Assembly: GCF_022539505.1 (NCBI RefSeq)
Contig: NC_061508.1
Span: 348,763,484-348,827,483, forward strand
Direction of reading: 5' to 3'
Length of the DNA: 64,000 bases
Origin: Lolium rigidum
Lineage: Eukaryota; Streptophyta; Magnoliopsida; Poales; Poaceae
Shown here: piece by piece, positions 44,217 to 53,460 of the stretch
How positions within the stretch are numbered: position 1 is the stretch's first letter
Layout of the letters: every line of letters begins with the position of its first letter
Program-made: the position numbers and the translations under genes
Notes under the pieces: generated by a model
Seen by the model: the letters and a program-made list of their open reading frames with translations, nothing else
Database searches by the model: none
What the model was told of the DNA's origin: nothing

Positions 44217-46249
44217 GAGCATCCCCACTCGTTGGCGCTCCCCACGCCCAAATCCGGCGAATTTTTCGTCCGGATTGGAGGAAGATTTGGCGTGGGGAGT
44301 AGTAGTTTCCCAGCCGCGTGCCCAGGCGAAGTCGACGAGGCGAATTTGAAAAACGGAAACTTGACAAACTACGGCTAAAAACGGGTGAATATAGACTAAA
44401 TTTAATGATATTTATCATATAACGGGCGGAGTTCATACATAGAGGCCGAATTCGACTATATTTCGAATTCGGCTAGGGGAATTCAAATGCTAATTCTAAA
44501 ACACGGCGATCTACATGCCTAAATGGCGGTAGAACACCGTGTAGTCGCCGTCGTCGTCGTCGGAGCCGTCGTCCTTCGGCTGCGCGGCACTGGCTGCTGC
44601 CGCCCGGCCGGCGTCTCCCCACCACCCCGGGATGGCTTGTACATGTCGTCGTCGGAGGACTCGAGGTCGACGACGGGGACAACGACGCCGGAAGGAGGTG
44701 TCGCGGGACGGCGGAAGCGCGCGGCATCGTCGTTGGCGGTTGTGGCGCCGCGGGCGGCGCGGGCGGCGCGTTGGTGTGCGGCGGCCGGGTCCGGCAGCTC
44801 GCCGCCGGCCGCTCCGCCTCCTGCCGCTCCCGGGCCGCGCCCGGCCCATTCCGGCGCGGCGTCGTCCTCGCGCTTCTCCTCCTCCGAGTCCTTCGGCGAC
44901 CCGGCGATCGCCTCCGCCATCGCGGCGTCCTCCGCGCGCTTCGCCTCCTCCTCGGCGAGCTGGAGTGCGGCGGCCTCTTTCTTCGTCCTCTTCCGGCCGC
45001 TCTGCAGCGCGGAAGGCTGGTCGCGGATGACGAGGGCGCCGCTGCTGCGCCCTCGTGTCGGCGGCGGAGACGCCGGCTCCCTCTTCACGCGCGCCGGCGT
45101 CGAAGGCGACGTCGCCTCCTCCCTCTTCACCGGCGCCATGGATGACCTCGGCGCCGATCCGGAAGACGACGAGCTGGCAGCCATGCGTCGTGGCTGCCAG
45201 ACGTTTCCCCGGCGGCGGCCCGCCGATGCCCTCGATGGAGCGGGCATCGTCAGCACCGGGAAGTTGCCGCCTTGGATGTGCTCGATGACGGCCTCGAGGC
45301 TCCGGCCCGGCGCGCTCCACCAACGTTTGCGGCCCGCCGAGTTGTTGCGCGGAGGCGGAGGCAGCGGGCCGTCGTACGCGGCGAGCTCCCGCTCCCACCG
45401 GCGCAGGAAATACGAGTTCCACGCCGTGTAGTTGTCGGGGTGGTGGCGTGGCTCGGCGCGTTCCTCGTCCGTCATTTTCATCCGCGCCTCCTCGATCTCG
45501 ATGTCGAGGAGGTCGCCCCGAGGCGGCGGCGGGATTGGCATGCCGCCACGACTCAGCCGCCACCCACCGCCGGGCGGCCTCGTGTCCGGCGGGCAGGGGT
45601 ACCCCGCCTGGTGGAGGAGGTGCCCCTCCCACGCGTGGAGCGAGCGGCGGGGGAAGCCGTTGTTGGCTGCGCCGTCGTCGTCGGAGAATGCCATCTTCGG
45701 AGAGTGAGGGAGAGTGGACGGAGACTAGAGGGAGACTGGAGGAAGAGTGGATCACGGGGTACCCCTGGCGGCGAGCGGAGCGGCGTATATAGGTGCGGCT
45801 GGCACGAGGGATTAATGCGGCGTGGAGTGCGACGCGTCCGCGGCGAGCTGACCGGCGGCAGCCTTTGACCGCGTGGAGTGCGCGCGGAAGACGATGCGTG
45901 CGCGGAAGACGACGACATTAACTCGCCGCGTGGACGGCGAATGCGGACCGGCGGCGGGCTTTTACAGCGCGCGGAAGACGATGCGATGAGGACGACGATC
46001 GGTTTCTCTCGCCGACAAGTTGGGGCCACCGGACGCGCGGGAAGTTTCCTCGGTATTTCCCGCGCTTTCGTTTCGTCCGAGTCCCCGAGCGCTCCCCGGG
46101 GGCCGGGGATGGCGTGGGATCGCCGGATGAAACTAGGCCCAATTCCGGACGAAAACGAGGAACCGGGGGCGCGACTGGGCCGATTTACGCCGTCCGGATG
46201 TAAAAAACGCTCGCCGGGGGCCTGTTCGGGGGGACGAGTGGAGATGCTC
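44217..46249. mobile_element. Harbinger-like element, innermost of the nest
   Basis: GAGCATCCCCACTCGTTGGC ... GGGGGGACGAGTGGAGATGCTC, with TTA duplications at 44214-44216 and 46250-46252. Length 2,033 bp. Same family as 31049-32997 by ends and internal ORF. No transposase. Confidence 0.85.
44511..45694 (-). pseudogene. Element-borne ORF of unknown function (copy 2)
   Basis: ATG at 45694 (MAFSDDDGAANNGFPRRSLH) opens a frame of 391 codons that stays open to 44519. The expected acidic end (SDDDDGDYTVFYRHLGM type) is in another frame, stopping at 44511, so one frame change has occurred late in the gene. Shared with copy 1: DGAANNGF.RRSL..WEG.LLH.AGYP, PDNYTAWNSYFLRRWERELA, repeated VK(R/K)E motifs, SGALVIRDQPSALQ and LAEEEAKRAEDAAMAEAIA. 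This is the better preserved of the two. Function unknown. Confidence 0.65.
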
Positions 46250-47034
46250 TTAGTTTTTTTTAGTTAGGTAATTGGCATATTAGGATTGAATTACTAAAAT
46301 TGGCTAACATAATCTTATTCGAATACGGATATATCCATTTCCATATCCACATTTTCTTCAAAATTCAATACCACATTTGTATTTGTTTATTGTAAAGATT
46401 CGGACATTACCACTTCCATTTTCAATTTTTCGAATACGAATGTCGGATAATATGAACTATCCACTACCAGTTTCCACCCCACTTCCTGGCCAGCCAAGCA
46501 ATCGGGTCAAACGTTAGAGCAACAATCAAGCAGCAGTACGCAGGCCTAGCACTAGCACTAGCACTAGCAGAGCAGCAAGCAAGCAGCAGCTACCAATCTC
46601 AGGTACATATGGGAGGCAGCAGCCAGCAGTACCTTGGGGAGGCAGCTACCTATCTTAGCACTAGCCTACCACCAAAAGAAGACTGGCTGCCTACCATGCC
46701 ACTGCCTGCGGATGACATGTCGTCGGTATCTCACTCCAGGTATCGATAGCACCAAAAAAAGACTGTCTGCCTGCCGTGCTTCTTCACCATCAGTAGCACA
46801 CCAGAAAGGAGAAAGCAAGCAGAGGTTTTGAAGTATCAGTGCTTGGTAGATTCCAGGTATCGTCGCAGTATCGTTGGAGTATCGTCGGAGTATCGGCATT
46901 CTTTTCTTTCTTTTTTAATGTGGGAAAATGGGATACGCCAGCGATACGTGTATCGGAGTATCGGTAGAGTATCGGAGTATCGGAGAAGTACGGTACGCAG
47001 ATACGACAAGTTTTGAAGTATCGGTGCTTCGTAG

Positions 47035-47190
47035 GGTTTACCTGTAACCAGAGGATCAGGGGTGGCTGTTTCTATCGGGAACTCGTCTCTATTTACCTGG
47101 CGCTATGCTTTTAATACATCACGTAACCCGTAACCGATGAATCACCATGGGACGCTGTTGCTAGCAGAAGCCCATCTGAAACTGCATGAC
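47035..47190 (+). other. Displaced last codons and 3' UTR of DUF6598 copy B
   Basis: GGTTTACCTGTAACCAGAGG to GACGCTGTTGCTAGCAG matches the region around and after the stop of copy C (55706-55830). It was separated from its exon by the 3.4-kb nest. Confidence 0.8.
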
Positions 47191-47193
47191 TTA

Positions 47194-47467
47194 GGCTGGT
47201 CATAGTGGGGAGTAACTTAGACTAGTAACATATGCCATGTTACTAGCCTAGGTTACCACCTTCATAGTGGGTAGTAACTTATATGTGGTGTCATGCATTG
47301 TGTCATTTATTATGTTGTAGACTCATTTTGCCTTGGGGTGTGTGATGTTATGGTAACATAGCTAATTACCACATCACTCTCTTTCTTCATTTATTGACAT
47401 GTCATGTCACCAAAATGCCTTGAGATGTGTGATGTTACTAGCTATGTTACTCCCACTATGAGCAGTC
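47194..47467. mobile_element. Tourist-like MITE 1
   Basis: 274 bp, GGCTGGTCATAGTGGGGAGT ... ACTCCCACTATGAGCAGTC, with TTA at 47191-47193 and 47468-47470. PIF/Harbinger-type target. Confidence 0.85.
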
Positions 47468-47470
47468 TTA

Positions 47471-47755
47471 GAGCAAGTACAATAAGTTCTAGTCAGCTGG
47501 CTACAAGGATTAAAATAATATATTGTTGCCTACTTGGAGGAGAAAGAGGAGGAGATAGAAGAGGAGTGTGCTCTTATGCAAGAGCCAGCTCTAGCACGTG
47601 CTCCTAGGCACTATGAGAGAGTGAATGGTGGGCCATGCACTAATAAAGTAGTACAATTTTATAGCTCACTATTGTACATGTTGGCTCTAAGATGACTATA
47701 GATGACATGACACTTGGCTTATAGTCAACAGTTGGCTCTACTATTAAACTTGCTC
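47471..47755. mobile_element. Tourist-like MITE 2, abutting MITE 1
   Basis: 285 bp, GAGCAAGTACAATAAGTTCT ... GGCTCTACTATTAAACTTGCTC, with TTA at 47468-47470 (shared) and 47756-47758. Confidence 0.8.
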
Positions 47756-48067
47756 TTATGTCAGGAGGTCATTTGCTGCAAAGCAGCGACAATGCCTATG
47801 CTTGACTGTCTGAATGTCTTTTCTGACGATGGAGAGTTGCATTTGGAGGAAAGTCCAGGCCGAGAATCATGTTTGGAAGGTGCGAGGGTATAGAAGGATT
47901 GAGGTTTGGAAACACAATAGCCATTTCAGTACCAGAGATTTTATCTGCGAATATGGAAACATACCTTCGCAGAGCATTTGTTGCAGCAAAGTTAGAAACT
48001 CTGTATTTTCAGAATTGGAAGTGGAGGTATTACCTGTGCTAAGAACAAACAGCGGCTGATTGGTCAG

Positions 48068-49713
48068 ATGAAGCAACTTGGGAAGGAGAGACATGGATCT
48101 GAGATCATACTACCAGGCACATCATCTTCTAATAACTATGGCAATGATTTCATTGTGTATCTTGTGGATGATACTCCCACTACCATTTCAGAAGCTCTTG
48201 CATCTCCTGATGCAGACTACTGGAAGGAAGCGGTTCGAAGCGAGATGGATTCCATCTTGGCTAATCGAACGTGGGAGTTAACTGAGCATCCTTATAGGTG
48301 CAAACCTGTAGGATGTAAATGGGTATTTAAGAAGAAGCTTAGACCTGATGGTACTATTGAGAAGTACAAAGCTCGGCTTGTAGCCAAAGGCTATACCCAA
48401 AAGGAAGGCGAAAATTTCTTCGATACATACTCACCTGTGGCGAGATTGACCACAATTCGTGTACTACTGTCATTGGCTGCCTCACACGGTCTTCTCGTTC
48501 ATCAAATGGACGTTAAGACGGCTTTCCTAAATGGAGAGTTCGACGAGGAAATTTACATGGAACAGCCTGATGGTTTCGTACTAGAAGGTCAAGAAAGAAA
48601 GGTGTGTAAATTAAAGAAATCTTTGTATGGTCTCAAACAAGCGCCCAAACAATGGCATGAGAAGTTTGAAAGAACTTTAACATCTGTGGGCTTTGTTGTT
48701 AATGAAGCCGACAAATGTGTGTACTACCGCCATGGTGGGGGTGAGGGAGTTGTCCTATGTTTGTATGTGGATGACATACTAATTCTCGGAACAAGTCTCA
48801 AAGTGATGGAGGAGGTCAAAACCTTCTTATCTCAGTGTTTCGAGATGAAAGATCTTGGAGAAGCTGATGTTATACTAAACATCAAGTTACTGAGAGATGA
48901 GAATAATGGGATTACACTTGTGCAATCTCATTATGCTGAGAAGGTGTTGAGCAGATTTGGCTATGCTGATTGCAAATCTTCTCTCACACCTTATGATCCT
49001 AGTGTCTTGCTTCGAAAGAATGAAAAGGTAACTAGAGATCAGTTGAGATACTCTCAATCATTGGTTCACTTATGTATTTAGCTTGCGCTACGAGGCCTGA
49101 TATCTCGTTTGCTGTATACAAACTTAGCCGGTTTGTGGCCAACCCGGGAGATGATCATTGGCATGCTCTTGAGAGAGTGATGCGCTATCTAAAGGGAACC
49201 ATGAGTTATGGAATTCATTATACCGGGTATCCAAGAGGACTTGAAGGGTATAGTGATTCTAATTGGATTTTAGATGCTAAAATGAAGGCCACAAGTGGAT
49301 ATTTTTTCACTCTTGGTGGTGGCGCTATTTTCTGGAAGTCTTGCAAGCAGACCATCTTAACGAGGTCAACTATGGAAGCAGAACTCACAGCATTAGATAC
49401 AACTAATGTCGAAGCAGAATGGCTTCGTGAGCTCTTGATGGACTTGCCCATGGTTGAAAAACCAATACCGGCTATCCTCATGAACTGTGATAATCAAACT
49501 GTGATTATCAAAGTGAAAAGTTCTAAGGATAATATGAAAAGTTCCAAACATGTCAAGAGGAGATTGAAGTCTGTCAGAAAACTGAAAAACTTCGGAGTGA
49601 TAGCATTGAATTATGTCCAAAGTGCTAAGAATCTGGCAGATCCTTTCACAAAAGGACTATCAAGAAATATGATAGACCTTGCATCGAGTGAGATGGGTTT
49701 GAGACCCACGTGA
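48068..49713 (+). pseudogene. Copia reverse transcriptase-RNase H fragment
   Basis: Frame 48068-49081 encodes a Copia reverse transcriptase (RVT_2): EAVRSEMDSILANRTWEL, GCKWVFKKKLRPDGTIEKYK, MDVKTAFLNGEF and the catalytic YVDDIL at 48763-48780. A one-base frame change near 49055 leads into 49072-49713, encoding the connection and RNase H (SNWILDAKMKATSGYFF, EAELTALDTTNVEAEWL, NLADPFTKGLSRNMIDLASS). Length and order match the C-terminal half of a Copia polyprotein. It is inactive because of the frameshift and the missing upstream domains. Confidence 0.85.
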
Positions 49714-50249
49714 GTTGCCGAGGGGGTAACCCAACCTATGTGATCGGAAATTCCATGAAGTAGGACCTGGGAAAACAAACCGGAGCAACTAAGTTGAGAG
49801 AATAATTTACATACTCCCACTCCGCTGCAGATGCAAATGCTCTCATAGTTACTGTAAGGCAGGTTGACAATGTCTTAATGTGTTCTGTGCGGCTCATGAT
49901 GAGCGAAGACGCTGTCCTACAGACGGTCTTTGAAGAACACACCTATACGAGTGACACTACTGGTCATAGTGTGGGAGATTTGGGTGAATCTCTAGTAAGC
50001 TCATGAAGGGCCGAGGAGTACGACTTATAAGCTCCACCCGAGGGGAAGGCTATGGTAGCCTAGTACCGTGTCGGCATTGAGTGGAACTTGCTGCACAAAG
50101 ACTGACAATTCAAGGCATAGTCCATTGTTCAGTTGTAGTCAAGTATAGCTCCTTGCCTAAGTGGAAGTTCAACTTAATAGTCTCCACTGAAGTGCAGGTA
50201 TATTAAACAGTGAATGGAACTAATGTGTCATCTGATGTGCATATGAGAT

Positions 50250-50261
50250 CTGGTGGGGGAT
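50250..50261 (+). other. Copia polypurine tract
   Basis: CTGGTGGGGGAT directly before the LTR start TGTTGAATG. Confidence 0.65.
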
Positions 50262-51365
50262 TGTTGAATGTAGATGGGCTGCAGCCCAGTAACGCAGTCC
50301 ATGTAGTCTACAATTTCTGAAATCTCAAGGCCCATCACGTTGGCAGCTTGGGACAGCCTTGGAGGACAAAGTTTAGTCCCACATTGCTAGTTGGGAGTGA
50401 ATTGGAGTGGTATATAAGGGCTGCTGTTCTAGTTCTTCCAAGTTAGTAAGAATAGAAGGAGCCCTCGCGCACTCCTCCTCCTCCGCCCGCCCCGCCTCGA
50501 CTCGTCACGCACACACGTCACGTTTCGTGACTCGAGTTCGAGTTCGAGACACACTCAAGGAAGCCTAAATTTTTTGCTTGGTGCACCAACTGAGTTGGGT
50601 ACGTGTCAACATGCATGTGCATGCTCGCCGCGTGTCCCTGGCTTCCTACGCGTGTCAACGCGGTGGCTCTCCTCCCAGGCTATACCAGGAGATAGATCAG
50701 ATCTGGATCCAAGATGACCCAGAACTCTCCAGTCTGCCTCTCTCACGAAGAAGTTCCTTTTGCTGCGCTACTCTCTAGTCTTCCCCATCCCGGCGACTGC
50801 GTGCACAGCCGTCCGGGAGAGCACCTCCGAAACCCTGTCCGTTGAGATCCTGCACCGGGAGGCGGGCGATAAGGTTTTTGGGGAGCGTCTCGGCGCGACT
50901 GCTCGCTGTTGTTCGTGCTCTTCTTCGCCGGTTCGACTGCTTTCTCGACGACTCCGACGACACCATGGGCGACATCAGCTATTCCCATGGTGGTGCTGCT
51001 GGTGCGACCTTCCCGGTCGCGATGTACGTGCTTTTCCTCTCCTACTTTGCACTGCTACTTGTTCCATGTTCAGATCTGATGCATGTGCTTAGTCTGATGT
51101 GTATGCAGTGGCGGAGCATGGGCCGCATAGAAGACTAGGCCAGTTCAACACAGTACTGCAAAGAGTGGGCCGAAAATGAGCTATCTGCTGTTATTAGGCC
51201 GAATTCGTGCCAAACACTAAAGGAATGCTAGAGAGAAGGGTGGGCCACGGCCCAGTATGGCCCACCCGTAGCGCCGCCACTGTGTGTATGGTTAAGTATG
51301 CTTGTGCATCTCTAATGTTGCTTTCGGTAATTAATCTCACTCAGAAATTGCCTAATAATCCAACA
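50262..51365 (+). repeat. 3' LTR of truncated Copia, with a MITE inside
   Basis: Starts TGTTGAATGTAGATGGGC and ends CTAATAATCCAACA (TGTTG...CAACA). A TATATAAGG promoter box lies at ~50411. Length 1,104 bp, or about 0.92 kb without the MITE and its duplicated target. The right flank is CTTAC; the partner is lost with the 5' end. Short frames inside (e.g. from 50966) are not supported as genes. Confidence 0.65.
51106..51282. mobile_element. hAT-type MITE in the LTR
   Basis: 177 bp, CAGTGGCGGAGC ... GCGCCGCCACTG, with perfect 8-bp target duplications TGTGTATG at 51098-51105 and 51283-51290. Confidence 0.9.
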
Positions 51366-51865
51366 CTTACCCGCAGAAAAAGAAAGCTAGCGCCTTAAAC
51401 CTGCAGATCACATATATTAGCGCCCTGCATTGGTGATGCCCTTATAGCTGTTAAATGAGCATCCGCATTTTGCATCTCGTTTCACAATTTTAATGTCAAA
51501 AGAGAAGAACTCATTTCGGTATGTATCACGTCCCAACACTACTCCACTGGTGACGGGCAAGTCCCTTGATCATAACCAGCTTACCGCTGCTGCTAACATG
51601 TCATTTCACCGGTGCAAGGCTGGCCCAGGACAAGACAATAAGGACCCTTATGAAGGTCTCCTATTAGTCGGGCCAAATTTGCACATATTGACAATAATTT
51701 AACCTACCGTGATAGGGCGAATAAATAAAGAAAGGCTATGTATATTTACACAGTTTTCTGAATAATATGGATAATGCAAAATTCTTGATTATGTTGGTTG
51801 AGTTAAGCAGTGGATGAAAATTTATATTACTTTTCGGGTTGAATTGCACATTCGAAACCAGACTA

Positions 51866-52019
51866 CTCCCTCTGTTCACTGTTATAAGATGTTTTGCATA
51901 TTTCAATGTGGACTAGATACGGATATAAATGAGTGAACCTATACACTAAATGCATCTAGATACATCATACATGCATTTAAAAAACCCCTAAAACATCTTA
52001 TAATAGTGAATTGCGGGAG
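51866..52019. mobile_element. Stowaway MITE
   Basis: 154 bp, CTCCCTCTGTTCACTGTTAT ... ATAATAGTGAATTGCGGGAG, with TA on both sides (51864-51865, 52020-52021). Confidence 0.9.
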
Positions 52020-53013
52020 TACAAACCAAATAATCAAAAGATAAATTCCGTGTGTATTGATCGCAAGTGGCACCCCTTTTTGGCGGAAGAGCAGACCGAA
52101 CGCCACGTCATCCGCCCCACAAAGGATTGCTAATGTTTGAATCCACCACCGAGCACTGTAGAAAATGCGTCGTGCTGCGGGCCACTGTCGCGGACGACAT
52201 GGCAGCCGACGCGCCACCGTAGCATTGTAGCATGCGTCGTAGCAATCAGGTCGCCAGGCCTCCATGGCTGCAACGCCGCCAAGAAGATCAGCGCGACCAG
52301 TCCGTGTGGCCGTCATGCCAGGCGATCTCCACTCTCACCACCTCCTGAACTTTCCACACCGAAATTGACACTTGCACTGCAGATTTTAACTGAAGAAAAC
52401 CCTAAAACCACTACCTTTCTTCTGACGAACGGAACCAAGTGGCTGCTAATAAGAACTAAATGCGATTACTAGGTGCAACATCCATGTCGAAGATGATGCT
52501 GCAGTAGGAGGCGCTCGACGGCGATCAACCGAAGGCGGAGATGGTAGCTTGGTCGGGGCCTTGAGGGCGCGCTTAGTGCGGGAGATGGTGGTTTGAAGAG
52601 AAGGAAGGATCATGCAATGGCGAAGCACGACGCCCGTGATCATGGCGTCAAGCGCGACGGCGCATCCAAGTTCTCCTTGCAACAACATCCATGGTAAGAG
52701 GCACGAGGTGCAGATGGAGCTGGAGAAGGGAAAACACTAGATGCGACGTAGTGGAAGACAAGGGGGTCATGCAACCCCGCGACAAAAATGAGTCGAACCA
52801 CAGAAGAATGTTCGAACCTGACCACGTCAGAACAACGTCGTTGTGACCAACTAACCGCTCCAACATGAGCGCCACGTCAAATGCCCAAAACCATCATAAG
52901 TTGACCCAAAACCACACAAAACAACTCAAAAACCCACCTAGGGAGATATTTCTTCGGTTTTTAAGATTCTAGTGTTCATATTATAAAAAAAGTTTTGAAT
53001 ATACTTAATCCTA

Positions 53014-53112
53014 CTCCGTTTGATCCCTTTTATTTAACTTGTACTAAATTCAAGTCATTTCCCCCTTTTTATACTAGTAAAATCGTAGTTAATTAAAAAG
53101 GATTGGAGGGAG
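53014..53112. mobile_element. Stowaway MITE
   Basis: 99 bp, CTCCGTTTGATCCCTTTTAT ... TTAAAAAGGATTGGAGGGAG, flanked by TA. Confidence 0.85.
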
Positions 53113-53264
53113 TAAAACAAAACCCGATGCATGCAGGTTTTCACCATGAAAACAGCCTGGGTCGAGAAACGGAGGTCACTAACATAATTAATTCTGCTTC
53201 AGCCTAAAAAATGATTAATTCTGCTCAAAGAAAAAAAACTAGTAACATGATTAATGTTCCTGTG

Positions 53265-53460
53265 AGTTCGGCCCAGTCAGTCTCGTGATACTACCACACC
53301 GAACCGAACCGCTGCTCATTCTAAAAAAACGAACCGAACCGCTCCTTTCCGCTTCCTCTCGTTCACCGCATAGATCTAGGGTTTTCTTTCCGCCTCCCCT
53401 CGTTCTCTCCTTTCCAATTGTTGTGCCGTTGTGATCAAGATAAGTTTAGAGTCGGCAGCA
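53265..53460 (+). promoter_or_regulatory. Copy C 5' UTR/proximal promoter, homologous to copy A
   Basis: GTGAGTTCGGCCCAGTCAG, GAACCGAACCGCT (partly repeated), CTCTCGTTCACCGC and ATAGATCTAGGGTTTTC are shared in order with the reverse complement of 29048-29231. The repeated CGAACCGAACCGCT block is a small local duplication specific to C. Confidence 0.7.

Larger units (their letters stand above)
43919..46479. mobile_element. Second hAT-like element, nested
   Basis: Ends GGGTGGAAACGG and ...CCAGTTTCCACCC. The 8-bp flanks CACTTCCA (43911-43918) and CACTTCCT (46480-46487) agree at seven positions. Internal GGATGCGGAT/GAATACGGAT words on the left and ATATCCATTTCCATATCC on the right. About 0.5 kb once the Harbinger insert is removed. 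Confidence 0.75.
43627..47034. mobile_element. hAT-like element inserted at the 3' end of copy B CDS
   Basis: Perfect 17-bp terminal inverted repeats CTACGAAGCACCGATAC at both ends, and an 8-bp target duplication GGTTTACC at 43619-43626 and 47035-47042. Subterminal regions are dense in GATACGG/GTATCGG words on both sides, as expected for transposase-binding repeats. Own sequence is about 0.8 kb; the rest is nested insertions. No transposase, so non-autonomous. Confidence 0.9.
47759..51365 (+). mobile_element. 5'-truncated Copia retrotransposon
   Basis: Holds reverse transcriptase, RNase H, polypurine tract and the 3' LTR. Gag, protease, integrase and 5' LTR are missing. The exact left breakpoint is uncertain; 47759-48067 is not clearly coding. 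Confidence 0.75.
51371..53260. other. Intergenic region with two MITEs
   Basis: Apart from Stowaway elements at 51866-52019 and 53014-53112, no recognisable gene. Frames near 52140-52470 and 52446-52875 lack known motifs. Confidence 0.5.

Noticed and set aside
44523..45868. Long plus-strand frames (e.g. 302 codons at 44523)
   Set aside because: Antisense shadows of the element-borne minus-strand ORF.
47759..48067. Possible exon upstream of the Copia RT
   Set aside because: Stops in all frames and no recognisable integrase or linker motif.
50966..51120. Small frame MGDISYSHGGAAG... as a host gene
   Set aside because: Lies inside the inferred Copia 3' LTR, is short, and is disrupted by a MITE.
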